Shown here piece by piece: positions 52,319 to 60,581 of a stretch of 64,000 nucleotides of DNA. Where the stretch lies: contig NZ_JACIEN010000001.1 of the NCBI RefSeq assembly GCF_014196925.1, positions 558,001 to 622,000 on the forward strand, written 5' to 3'. Positions within the stretch are counted from its first letter, which is position 1; every line of letters starts with the position of its first letter. The translations under genes and the position numbers were made by a program. The DNA is from Chelatococcus caeni. GTDB lineage: Bacteria > Pseudomonadota > Alphaproteobacteria > Rhizobiales > Beijerinckiaceae. The notes under the pieces are model-generated. The model saw only the letters and a program-made list of their open reading frames with translations. It was not told the DNA's origin and did no database searches.

Positions 52319-53082
52319 CGAATGGCGAAGGGGAGGAGGCCATTCCGGTCAAGATCACGTCAATCGGCCGGCGCGAGCTCGTGCTGCCGCCCCCGTTCAC
52401 GCTCGTCACCCTGCGCGAGGCGGGGGATGCCTTTGCCCACGCCCGGGCGATCGCGGGCGAGGCGGGGGCGGGCACGCTCGTCTGGGCGCGCCGGTTCGAT
52501 CTCGTCGACTGCGCCGTGGTGCTCGAGCCGGCCGAGCCGCTCGCCCTCGCGCGCCTTGCCTTCTATCCGGCCATGAACGCGCTCGCCGATGCCGTCGCGG
52601 CCCATTGCGCGCCGGAGCATCCGCTGACCTTCGACTGGCCGGGCGGCATCCGCCTCGACGGCGTCCTCGTCGGCGACGGGCATCTCGCCTGGCCGGAGGA
52701 CGCGCGCGATGCGGCGGTGCCGGACTGGCTCGTCTTCGGCGCGCGCCTACGCATCGCGACGCTCGACGGGCCCGAAGCGGCCGGCGGGGAACTCGGCATC
52801 GATGCGGTCGGCGGGCTCGAGGGGGATGCCGAAAGCCTCGTCGAGAGCTTCGCGCGCCATCTCATGGCGAACCTGCACGGCTTCTCGGAGGACCGCGGCG
52901 CTTCTCAGGTTTCACATTATGTTGAGCGTCTGGCGCCAAGCGATTCCGGCGACTCGTCTTTTGCCATCGACGTGAACGGCGATCTGCTCGTCACGACGGG
53001 CCGTGGCCGCCGCCGGCGTCTCTTCGTCGAGGCGCTCGCGCGCCATGGTGAGCGCGACGCCGAGGGGAGGCTTCCTGCATGA
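52303..53082 (+). CDS. Biotin/lipoate A/B protein ligase-family protein (DUF4444)
   Basis: A protein of up to 259 residues, with the lipoate/biotin ligase-like fold (LVWARRFDLVDCAVVLEPAEPLALARLAFY in two stretches) and a DUF4444 C-terminal part. Such genes belong to FDH accessory clusters, but no substrate is known. No ATG is available. TTG 52303 overlaps an operator-like palindrome; a strong GGGAGGAGG at 52331-52339 points to a rare ATT at 52342; GTG 52381 would start at LPPPFTLV. Its stop overlaps the next start (ATGA). Confidence 0.8.
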   Translation: MDEFQSNGEGEEAIPVKITSIGRRELVLPPPFTLVTLREAGDAFAHARAIAGEAGAGTLVWARRFDLVDCAVVLEPAEPLALARLAFYPAMNALADAVAAHCAPEHPLTFDWPGGIRLDGVLVGDGHLAWPEDARDAAVPDWLVFGARLRIATLDGPEAAGGELGIDAVGGLEGDAESLVESFARHLMANLHGFSEDRGASQVSHYVERLAPSDSGDSSFAIDVNGDLLVTTGRGRRRRLFVEALARHGERDAEGRLPA

Positions 53083-53609
53083 AGCTGCCGCGCACTATCC
53101 GGCTCGACGCCTCGGACAGCTTCGTCTTCGCCCATGCCGCCGCGCCGGGCGAATGGGCGGTGACCGGTGCCTTCCTCTTCGTCGATGCCGACGTCGCCTC
53201 GCTGCCGACCAAGGAACGCGTCGCCTTCCGCTCCGGCTTCCTCGGCATCGACAGTTTCGGCTTCTCCACCCTCGCCGTGGTCAGCGAGGCGGGCGACGAG
53301 GTCGAGGCGGCCACGGAGCTCCTGGCGCGGCGCTTCGTCGAGCGGCTCGGCGCCCCCGACGTCGCCACCGCCCTGCCGGCGGCGCGGGAGGAAATCGCCT
53401 TCGCCGCCTCGCTCTGCGACCATCCCGTCGGCACGCTCCTCGCCCTGCAGCGCGTGATGGAGAACGGCGAGATCCGCGAGCGCTACCGCACGCTCACCCC
53501 GCGTGGCGACCGGCCGCGCGACGGCTTCCGCGCCTTCGATTTCTTCGAGACCGACGACGAGCCCGCCGAGGAGGTCGATCTCCTCGCCCTGATGAAGGAC
53601 AAGCCATGA
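53079..53609 (+). CDS. DUF6505 family protein
   Basis: A 176-residue cytoplasmic protein starting KLPRTIRLDASDSFVFAHAA, with a mid FLGIDSFGFSTLAVVSEA and a C-terminal FDFFETDDEP. I recognise it as the DUF6505 gene found between DUF4444 and DUF6352 in FDH clusters. No catalytic motif is visible. It overlaps both neighbours by 4 bases, so expression is tightly coupled. The function is unknown. Confidence 0.8.
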   Translation: MKLPRTIRLDASDSFVFAHAAAPGEWAVTGAFLFVDADVASLPTKERVAFRSGFLGIDSFGFSTLAVVSEAGDEVEAATELLARRFVERLGAPDVATALPAAREEIAFAASLCDHPVGTLLALQRVMENGEIRERYRTLTPRGDRPRDGFRAFDFFETDDEPAEEVDLLALMKDKP

Positions 53610-54628
53610 CCGATGCCGCCAACCGCGACTTCTGGCTGTCGAGCGGCCATGTGCTGCTCGACCGGCGCGAGGACGGCGGCCTCGTCGCGACCGACGCCTT
53701 CCTGAAGGCCTATCTCGCCCGGCCGGAGCTCATGCCGCCCGAGGAGGCCTGCCCCGCCGAGCGGGCCCTCCACGCCCGGCTGATGGACGATCCCTTCGCC
53801 GCGGTCTCACCGGTGACGCTGGCGCAGCTTGCCGATGCCGATGCGCGCGACAACTGGCGGGCGTTTCTCTCCTTCCGCGACCGGCTTCTGGCCGCGCCGA
53901 CGCTGCAGGCGGCCTATGTGCGCATGATCAGGGACGGCGTCGGCGGCATTCCGCCGCTCTTCCTCAACCAGCTCGTCCATGTGCTGATGCGCGCCGCGCT
54001 CGACGGCTGCGAGGATGCCGAGGTCCTGCGCGCGGGGGAGATCTTCTTCCGCCCGCAGAAGGTGACCGTGCACGAGGGCCATCTCCTCCTCGCCGATGCC
54101 GAGACCATCGCGATGCACGAGGAGAACCGGCAGGCTTCGCCGCTGCTCGCCATGCTCGGCGGTCCGGCGGTGAGCGAGCTCGACGTGCTGCAGCCGGGCG
54201 AGACGGGCTACCAGGAGCGCAGCGATGCCTTCGACATGGTGCTTGACCTGGGTGGCGAGGCGGGTGGCCGCGCGGCCATCGCCCGCTGCGTCGAGGCCTT
54301 CCTGCGCGAGACGCTGGGGCACGCGGTGGCGGTCGAGCCTGTGCCACGCATCGAGGATAGCGACTGGCGCTGGTTCATCGGGCTCGATGCCGAGGCCACC
54401 GCCATCGGTAACGCCCTGTGGCGGGACGAGGAGGTGGACGGGGAGGCTTCTTCGCGCGTCCTCGCCCTCTTCCGCCTGACGCTCGACCCGTCCGTGCCGG
54501 TGCGGCCGGAGGTGCGCGGCCATCCCGTCTATCTCATCATGGCGATGGACCGGGGCAATCTGCTACGCTTCAAGCCGCAGAACCTCATTGCCGGCCTGCC
54601 GCTCGCGGCGGACCAGCCGGTGCATTGA
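53606..54628 (+). CDS. DUF6352 family protein
   Basis: A 340-residue cytoplasmic protein, mostly helical and acidic. It begins RDFWLSSGHVLLDRREDGGL and contains GGIPPLFLNQLVHVLMRAAL near residue 113 and FFRPQKVTVHEGHLLLADAE near 150. Family members sit in the same operon position in other Hyphomicrobiales. No cofactor motif is seen. A chaperone or assembly role for the FDH is inferred from context only. Confidence 0.8.
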   Translation: MTDAANRDFWLSSGHVLLDRREDGGLVATDAFLKAYLARPELMPPEEACPAERALHARLMDDPFAAVSPVTLAQLADADARDNWRAFLSFRDRLLAAPTLQAAYVRMIRDGVGGIPPLFLNQLVHVLMRAALDGCEDAEVLRAGEIFFRPQKVTVHEGHLLLADAETIAMHEENRQASPLLAMLGGPAVSELDVLQPGETGYQERSDAFDMVLDLGGEAGGRAAIARCVEAFLRETLGHAVAVEPVPRIEDSDWRWFIGLDAEATAIGNALWRDEEVDGEASSRVLALFRLTLDPSVPVRPEVRGHPVYLIMAMDRGNLLRFKPQNLIAGLPLAADQPVH

Positions 54629-54640
54629 GGAGGCCGGATC

Positions 54641-55150
54641 ATGGCACATGAGAGGTTCAACGTCGGCGTCGTCGTCGAACGCCGCCCGTTGAAGAGCCGC
54701 TGGGTGGATCATGCCTGGCTGCCGGTCGCCGTCATCGCCGGCGTGCCGGAGGCGGCCCCGTGGACCTTGCTCGGCGAGGAGGCCGGCGTGCAGCGCTTCT
54801 ACGCCGGCGCCTTCGACGTCGACCTCTACCGGGCCGAGACGGCCGGCTACCGCGACAATCTCGAAAGCGGGGCGCCGAAACTGTGGATCGCCGCCCATGC
54901 CACGGGAGTCACGCCGCCGCTCGACATTCTCGTCGTCACGGCCGATCCCAACGAGGGCGCGGCCTATACGGAAGCGGGCGACAATATCGTCGAGGCGGTG
55001 CCGATGCCGGACGAGGTCGCCGGCGTCGTCGCCCGCTTCGTCGCCGAGCACCACGTGGAGCGCGCCTTCATCAAGCGTCGCCGCGACCGGGCCGATCCCG
55101 ACGCCCTGGCGCTGCGGCCGGGGCGGGACAAGGAGGGAGGCGAGCCGTGA
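54641..55150 (+). CDS. DUF3305 domain protein
   Basis: A 169-residue cytoplasmic protein. FNVGVVVERRPLKSRWVDHAW at the start and AFDVDLYRAETAGYRDNLES in the middle are DUF3305 hallmarks. The family is found almost only beside formate dehydrogenases together with DUF3306. The biochemical role is unknown. GAGGAGG lies before its ATG, and its end overlaps DUF3306. Confidence 0.88.
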   Translation: MAHERFNVGVVVERRPLKSRWVDHAWLPVAVIAGVPEAAPWTLLGEEAGVQRFYAGAFDVDLYRAETAGYRDNLESGAPKLWIAAHATGVTPPLDILVVTADPNEGAAYTEAGDNIVEAVPMPDEVAGVVARFVAEHHVERAFIKRRRDRADPDALALRPGRDKEGGEP

Positions 55151-55830
55151 GCGGCGACGAAGGCTTCCTCACCCGCTGGTCGCGCCGCAAGGAGGCCGCG
55201 CGGCGGAGCGAAGACGCGCCGGTGGCCGTGAATGTGCCCGCCGAGGCGCCGGAAGAGATTGCCGCACCGGTGGCCGAGGCAGAGGCGCAGGTCGCGGCTT
55301 CCCCTGAAGACGATGCGCCTGTCCCGCTCGAGGAACTGCCGCCGATCGAGAGCATCGGCCCGGAGACGGACCTGACGCCGTGGCTGAAGCGCAACGTGCC
55401 GCCGGCCTGGCGCCAGGCGGCGCTGCGCCGCCTGTGGGTGAGCGACCCCGGCATCCGCGATTTCGTCGGTCTCGCCGACTACGACTGGGACTGGAACACT
55501 CCCGGCGGCATGCCGGGCTACGGGCCGCTCGAGATCGGCGAGGCCGTGCGCAAGCGCCTCCTCGCCGCCGTCGAGGGGGCTCCGCCGCCCGCCGGCGAAG
55601 AGAGGGTGCAGCAGGACCGCGCCTCGGCCGATCCTCCGGCCGACGAGCAGGCGCCCGGCCCGTCGCCGGAGCCGGAAGAGGCGCCGGATGCCGTCCGGTT
55701 GCCCGCCGAACCTTCGGCGGCACGGCCAGCAGTTGCGCAGGCGAGCGAAGATCACGCAGATTTGAATAGAGATTTAGGGAACTCGCCACCCTCTCCCCGC
55801 CGCCGTTCGGGCTCGGCGACGCCGGTCTGA
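55147..55830 (+). CDS. DUF3306 domain protein
   Basis: A 227-residue cytoplasmic protein. It opens with the family start FLTRWSRRKEAARR. After an acidic linker comes the conserved core LKRNVPPAWRQAALRRLWVSDP, with FVGLADYDWDWNTPGGMPGYG following. The C-terminal 80 residues are Pro/Ala/Glu-rich and low-complexity. It has a GTG start with AAGGAGGGAGG upstream. It is the partner of DUF3305 and the last gene of the DUF4444 operon; its role in FDH maturation is inferred. Confidence 0.88.
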   Translation: MSGDEGFLTRWSRRKEAARRSEDAPVAVNVPAEAPEEIAAPVAEAEAQVAASPEDDAPVPLEELPPIESIGPETDLTPWLKRNVPPAWRQAALRRLWVSDPGIRDFVGLADYDWDWNTPGGMPGYGPLEIGEAVRKRLLAAVEGAPPPAGEERVQQDRASADPPADEQAPGPSPEPEEAPDAVRLPAEPSAARPAVAQASEDHADLNRDLGNSPPSPRRRSGSATPV

Positions 55831-55929
55831 GCGAGGCCGCACAAGGGTTTCACGGGCTCGGGGGCGGATGGCGGCAGGGGCTGCCGCATGCCTGCCGGTA
55901 CAGCCATAGCGGGTGCAGTGCAGCATTTC

Positions 55930-55946
55930 ATTGGAATAGTTGCAAT
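55930..55946. promoter_or_regulatory. 17-bp palindrome, FDH-region operator candidate 2
   Basis: ATTGGA-N5-TGCAAT has the same arms and spacing as the site at 52302, with one base different. Outer CATTG/CAATG is also symmetric. It lies 64 bases before the start of the HTH-TorD gene, in the 179-base gap before the fdh3 operon. Confidence 0.55.
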
Positions 55947-56009
55947 GTGAAAAAGGGGTGATAGGCTCGCCCTATTGCCGTTTCAGACACGGGAGGCAAC
56001 GGGTCGGGA

Positions 56010-56792
56010 ATGCGCGAAGTGGGGCTCAGGCAGGCCATTGAAGCAGCGGGCGGCGTGCGTGCGCTCGCCCGGCAACTCGGGGTGTCGCAGCCGACGATTT
56101 CCGGCTGGCGCCGCGTGCCGGCCGACCGTGTCCTGACCGTCGAATCGCTCACCGGCGTCGACCGTGCCGTGCTCCGTCCGGACATCTATCCGCCGCAGGA
56201 TGCCGCCGCCGCAGCCGATGTCGACCCCATCGATCTTGCCCGTGCCGAGGAATACGCACTGCTCGCGGTGCTGCTCTGGCGTGCGCCGGGGCAGGACCTG
56301 CTCGACCGGCTGGCGCAGCTGCGGGGCGACGCGAGCGAGATCGGCATGGCGCATCTGGCGCTCGCCGATGCCGCCGTCGGCACGGACGCCGAAGCCGTGA
56401 GCCGCGAGTTCTTCGACCTCTTCATCGGCCTCGGCCGCGGCGAGCTCCTGCCCTATGCCTCCTATTACCTCACCGGCTTCCTGCACGAGCGTCCGCTCGC
56501 CGTGCTGCGCGGCGACCTCGCGCGGCTCGGCATCGAGCGTGCCGAGCGGGTGGCCGAGCCGGAGGACCACATCGCCATCCTCTGCGAGACGATGGCCGGG
56601 CTCATCCGCTGCGACTTCGGGGTCGCCGGCCTCGGCGAGCGGGAGTTCTTCGCCCGCCACGTGGAGCCGTGGGCGGGGCGATTCTTTGCGGATCTCGAGA
56701 CCTCGCGCGCCGGCCGGTTCTACCGGGCCGTCGGCACGCTCGGGCGCGTCATGATGGAGATCGAGGCGGAAGCCTTCGCGCTGCCCGCCTGA
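56010..56792 (+). CDS. HTH-TorD fusion: Cro/YdaS-type DNA-binding domain plus molybdoenzyme chaperone
   Basis: A 260-residue protein with two domains. Residues 1-45 form a Cro/YdaS-like helix-turn-helix (VRALARQLGVSQPTISGWRR). Residues 70-255 are a TorD/DmsD-type redox enzyme chaperone, all-helical, with FFDLFIGLGRGELLPYASYY, EDHIAILCETMAGLI, and FFARHVEPWAGRFFADLE. TorD proteins guard the Tat leader and help cofactor insertion, here for Fdh3A. The DNA-binding half suggests that it also regulates. It is the first gene of the fdh3 operon. Confidence 0.88.
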   Translation: MREVGLRQAIEAAGGVRALARQLGVSQPTISGWRRVPADRVLTVESLTGVDRAVLRPDIYPPQDAAAAADVDPIDLARAEEYALLAVLLWRAPGQDLLDRLAQLRGDASEIGMAHLALADAAVGTDAEAVSREFFDLFIGLGRGELLPYASYYLTGFLHERPLAVLRGDLARLGIERAERVAEPEDHIAILCETMAGLIRCDFGVAGLGEREFFARHVEPWAGRFFADLETSRAGRFYRAVGTLGRVMMEIEAEAFALPA

Positions 56793-56818
56793 CAATGAAG
56801 GAACGAGGGGAGGAAGCC

Positions 56819-57016
56819 ATGCAGGACGAGAAGAAGAAAAAGGTCCTCGATCGACGCAGCTTCCTCGGCGCTGCCGGTGCGGGCGCCGCCATGACGGCGC
56901 TCGCACCGGTCGTCGCCGACAAGGCTGAAGCCATGGCCGAGCCTCCCGGCAACGACCAGACGCGCTATCGCGAGACCGAACACGTCCAGGACTTCTACCG
57001 GGTCAACCGGTACTGA
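56819..57016 (+). CDS. Formate dehydrogenase region Tat-target small protein
   Basis: A 65-residue protein with a clear Tat leader (DRRSFLGAAGAGAAMTALAP) and a short conserved tail that ends YRETEHVQDFYRVNRY. It matches the small Tat-target family (TIGR02811) encoded just before FDH large subunits. Its role is unknown; it may be a decoy or partner for the chaperone, or a periplasmic subunit. GAGGGGAGGAAG is a strong ribosome site. Confidence 0.92.
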   Translation: MQDEKKKKVLDRRSFLGAAGAGAAMTALAPVVADKAEAMAEPPGNDQTRYRETEHVQDFYRVNRY

Positions 57017-57029
57017 GGGGGAGGCCGCC

Positions 57030-59936
57030 ATGCTCATCAAGCGCAAGTCCACTGCGGCCGCGCAGGGACGGCTGCAGGCCGTCGCCGCCGGCTTCGGGGG
57101 CGCATCCCTGGTCGACCGGCGCGCCTTCCTGAAGCGTGCCGGCTTCACGGCCGGTGCGCTCGCCGCGGTCGGGACGATCCAGGTGGGAGCCGTGCGCCGC
57201 GCGGAAGCGGGGCCCACCGACTTCCAGCAGCCCATCGAGCGCAAGAAGAACATCTGCACCCACTGCTCCGTCGGCTGCACGGTGACCGCCGAGGTGCAGA
57301 ACGGCGTGTGGGTAGGCCAGGAGCCGTCGTGGTTCAGCCCGATCAACCGGGGCTCCCACTGCGCCAAGGGCGCGGCCATCCGCGAGCTGGTCCACGGCGA
57401 CCGGCGCCTGAAATATCCGATGAAGCTGGTGAACGGCGCCTGGCAGCGCATCTCCTGGGACGACGCCATCAACGAGATCGGCGACAAGCTCATGGAGATC
57501 CGCAACGCGTCGGGTCCTGAATCCGTCTACTGGCTCGGCTCGGCCAAGTATTCCAACGAAGGCGCCTATCTCCTGCGCAAGTTCGCCGCCTTCTGGGGCA
57601 CCAACTCGGTCGATCACCAGGCGCGTATCTGCCATTCCACCACGGTCGCGGGCGTCGCGAACACGTGGGGCTATGGCGCCATGACCAACAGCTACAACGA
57701 CATCCGCAACTCGAAGACCATCGTCTTCATGGGCTCCAACGCGGCCGAAGCCCACCCGGTGTCGCTGCAGCACATCCTCACCGGCAAGGAGATCAACCGC
57801 GCCAACGTCTTCGTCGTCGATCCGCGCTTCACCCGCACGGCGGCGCATTCGACGGAATACGTGCGCATCCGCTCCGGCACCGACATCGCCGTGATCTGGG
57901 GCATGCTGTGGCACATCTTCGAGAACGGCTGGGAGGACAAGCAGTTCATCGCTCAGCGCGTCTATGGCATGGATGAGATCCGCGCCGAGGTGCGGAAGTG
58001 GGATCCCGCCACCGTCGAGGACGTGACGGGCGTGCCCGGCGAGCAGCTGAAGCGCGTCGCCGAGACCTTCGCCAAGGAGCGGCCGTCCACCTTCATCTGG
58101 TGCATGGGCGGCACGCAGCACTCGGTGGGCACGGCCAACGTGCGCGCCTATTGCAACCTGCTGCTCGCCACCGGCAACGTCGGCGGCTTCGGCAACGGCG
58201 CCAACATCTTCCGCGGCCACTGCAACGTGCAGGGGGCGACCGACCTCGGCCTCGATATCACGTCCCTGCCGCTCTATTACGGCCTCACCGAGGGCGCCTG
58301 GAAGCACTGGTGCCGGGTGTGGGAGGTCGATTACGACTGGATGCTCTCGCGCTTCGAAGACAAGAAGATGATGGAGGCGCCCGGCATCCCCTCGACGCGG
58401 TGGTTCGACGCCGTGCTCCTGCCCAAGGACCAGGTGGACCAGCCGGACAATGTCCGCGCCATGATGGTCTTCGGCCACGGCGGCAACACCATCCCGCGCA
58501 TGCCGGAGATGGTGAAGGGCCTCGAGAAGCTCGACCTCCTCGTCGTCGGCGACCCGCATCCGACGACCTTCGCCGCGATCTCGCAGCGCAAGGACGGCAC
58601 CTACCTCCTGCCCATCTGCACGCAGCTCGAGACCTCGGGCTCGCGCACGGCCTCCAACCGCTCGCTCCAGTGGGGCGAGCAGATCGTCAAGCCGATCTTC
58701 GAATCGAAGGACGATTACGAGGTCATGTATCTCCTCGCGACGAAGCTCGGCTTCGCCAACGAGATGTTCAAGAACATCAAGGTCGAGAACAGCCGGCCGG
58801 AAGCGGAGGACATCCTGCGCGAGATCAACCGCGGCGGCTGGTCCACCGGCTATTGCGGCCAGTCGCCCGAGCGCCTCAAGGCGCATATGGCGAACCAGGA
58901 CAAGTTCGACATCGTGACCCTGCGCGCGGCCAAGGACGTGCCGGAGGTCGGCGGCGACTACTACGGCCTGCCGTGGCCGTGCTGGGGCACGCCGGAATTC
59001 CGGCATCCCGGCACGCACACGCTCTACAACACCAACATCCACGTGAAGGACGGCGGCGGCACCTTCCGCGCCCGTTTCGGCGTGGAGCGCGAGGGCGTGA
59101 CGCTGCTGTCGGAAGGCTCCTACTCGCAGGGCTCCGAGATCACGGACGGCTATCCCGAGTTCACCTACGGCGTCCTGAAGAAGCTCGGCTGGGATGCCGA
59201 CCTCACGGAGGCGGAACGCGCCACCATCGAAGGCATCGGCGGCAACAATCCCGACGCCGTCTCCTGGTCGATCGACCTGTCCGGCGGCATCCAGCGCGTG
59301 GCGCTGGAACACGGCTGCATCCCCTACGGCAACGGCAAGGCCCGCGCGGTGGCGTGGAACCTGCCCGACCCGGTGCCGGTGCACCGCGAGCCGATCTATT
59401 CGCCGCGCGCCGACCTCGTGGCGAAATACCCGACGCGGGAGGACTTCAAGAGCTTCCGCGTGCCCAACATCGGCTTCACCGTCCAGAAGGCGGCGGTCGA
59501 CAAGGGCATCGCGAGGGACTTCCCGATCATCCTGACATCCGGGCGCCTCGTCGAATACGAGGGCGGCGGCGAGGAGACGCGCTCCAACAAGTGGCTCGCC
59601 GAGCTGCAGCAGGACATGTTCGTCGAGATCAACCCGGCGGACGCGGCCGAGCGCGGCATCAGTGACGGCGGCTGGGTGTGGGTGACGGGGCCGGAGAACC
59701 AGTCCAAGGCCCGCGTCAAGGCGCTCGTGACGGAGCGTGTCGGCAAGGGCGTCGCCTTCATGCCCTTCCACTTCTCCGGCTGGTTCATGGGCGAGGACCA
59801 GCGCAAGAACTACCCGCCGGGCGCGGATCCCATCGTCCTCGGCGAAAGCGTCAACACCATCACCACCTACGGCTATGACCCGGTGACGGGCATGCACGAG
59901 GGCAAGGTGACGCTGTGCCAGATCAGGGCGGCCTGA
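57030..59936 (+). CDS. fdh3A: Formate dehydrogenase FDH3 alpha (catalytic) subunit
   Basis: A 968-residue periplasmic molybdo/tungsten bis-MGD enzyme oxidising formate to CO2. The Tat leader has DRRAFLKRAGF at about 30-40. The [4Fe-4S] site starts CTHCSVGC near residue 75. The Mo ligand is Cys201 in ARICHSTTV, so it is a cysteine and not a selenocysteine enzyme. MGD-binding domains follow, including MGSNAAEAHPVS and the C-terminal PFHFSGWF region. It is exported with its beta partner. Confidence 0.95.
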   Translation: MLIKRKSTAAAQGRLQAVAAGFGGASLVDRRAFLKRAGFTAGALAAVGTIQVGAVRRAEAGPTDFQQPIERKKNICTHCSVGCTVTAEVQNGVWVGQEPSWFSPINRGSHCAKGAAIRELVHGDRRLKYPMKLVNGAWQRISWDDAINEIGDKLMEIRNASGPESVYWLGSAKYSNEGAYLLRKFAAFWGTNSVDHQARICHSTTVAGVANTWGYGAMTNSYNDIRNSKTIVFMGSNAAEAHPVSLQHILTGKEINRANVFVVDPRFTRTAAHSTEYVRIRSGTDIAVIWGMLWHIFENGWEDKQFIAQRVYGMDEIRAEVRKWDPATVEDVTGVPGEQLKRVAETFAKERPSTFIWCMGGTQHSVGTANVRAYCNLLLATGNVGGFGNGANIFRGHCNVQGATDLGLDITSLPLYYGLTEGAWKHWCRVWEVDYDWMLSRFEDKKMMEAPGIPSTRWFDAVLLPKDQVDQPDNVRAMMVFGHGGNTIPRMPEMVKGLEKLDLLVVGDPHPTTFAAISQRKDGTYLLPICTQLETSGSRTASNRSLQWGEQIVKPIFESKDDYEVMYLLATKLGFANEMFKNIKVENSRPEAEDILREINRGGWSTGYCGQSPERLKAHMANQDKFDIVTLRAAKDVPEVGGDYYGLPWPCWGTPEFRHPGTHTLYNTNIHVKDGGGTFRARFGVEREGVTLLSEGSYSQGSEITDGYPEFTYGVLKKLGWDADLTEAERATIEGIGGNNPDAVSWSIDLSGGIQRVALEHGCIPYGNGKARAVAWNLPDPVPVHREPIYSPRADLVAKYPTREDFKSFRVPNIGFTVQKAAVDKGIARDFPIILTSGRLVEYEGGGEETRSNKWLAELQQDMFVEINPADAAERGISDGGWVWVTGPENQSKARVKALVTERVGKGVAFMPFHFSGWFMGEDQRKNYPPGADPIVLGESVNTITTYGYDPVTGMHEGKVTLCQIRAA

Positions 59937-59947
59937 GGGAGGATGAC

Positions 59948-60544
59948 ATGGCCCGTTTGAAATTCCTCTGCGACGCCGACCGTTGCATCGAGTGCAATGC
60001 CTGCGTCACCGCCTGCAAGAACGAGAACGAGGTGCCCTGGGGCATCAACCGCCGGCGCGTCGTCACCATCAACGACGGCAAGCCGGGCGAGAGGTCGATC
60101 TCCATGGCCTGCATGCATTGCACGGACGCGCCCTGCAAGGCCGTCTGTCCGGTCGACTGCTTCTACAACACCGCCGACGGCATCGTGCTGCATTCGAAGG
60201 ACCTGTGCATCGGCTGCGGCTACTGCTTCTACGCCTGCCCGTTCGGGGCGCCGCAATATCCGCGCGTCGGCAATTTCGGCTCGCGCGGCAAGATGGACAA
60301 GTGCACCTACTGCGCCGGCGGTCCCGAGCCGGACCTGACCGCCGCCGAGTACCAGAAATACGGCGCGAACCGCATCGCCGAAGGCAAGCTGCCGCTCTGC
60401 GCCGAGATGTGCTCGACGAAGTCGCTGCTCGCCGGCGACGGCGAGATCATCGCCGCCATCTACAAGGAACGCGTGCTCAAGCGCGGCTACGGCTCCGGTG
60501 CGTGGGGCTGGAAGACGGCCTATCGCGAGACGATCGACGTTTGA
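59948..60544 (+). CDS. fdh3B: Formate dehydrogenase FDH3 beta (iron-sulfur) subunit
   Basis: A 198-residue ferredoxin-type electron-transfer subunit. Four cluster motifs are visible: CIECNACVTACKNE, CMHCTDAPCKAVCP, CIGCGYCFYACPFG, and CTYCAGG with later CAEMC. It has no Tat leader or membrane anchor of its own, so it is probably carried out with Fdh3A. It transfers electrons from the alpha subunit to the cytochrome b subunit. GAGGGAGG precedes ATG 59948, 11 bases after fdh3A. Confidence 0.95.
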   Translation: MARLKFLCDADRCIECNACVTACKNENEVPWGINRRRVVTINDGKPGERSISMACMHCTDAPCKAVCPVDCFYNTADGIVLHSKDLCIGCGYCFYACPFGAPQYPRVGNFGSRGKMDKCTYCAGGPEPDLTAAEYQKYGANRIAEGKLPLCAEMCSTKSLLAGDGEIIAAIYKERVLKRGYGSGAWGWKTAYRETIDV

Positions 60545-60581
60545 TCGGGCCGAGCGGCCGACGGGAGGGGAGGAACGAGCC

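Noticed and set aside
57630-57632. Selenocysteine at the FDH active site
   Set aside because: The codon is TGC (Cys201), not TGA, and no SECIS-like hairpin is needed.
57003-59897. Open frame of about 960 codons opposite fdh3A
   Set aside because: It is a mirror frame of a conserved enzyme with long low-complexity His/Asp/Arg-rich stretches and no recognisable fold.
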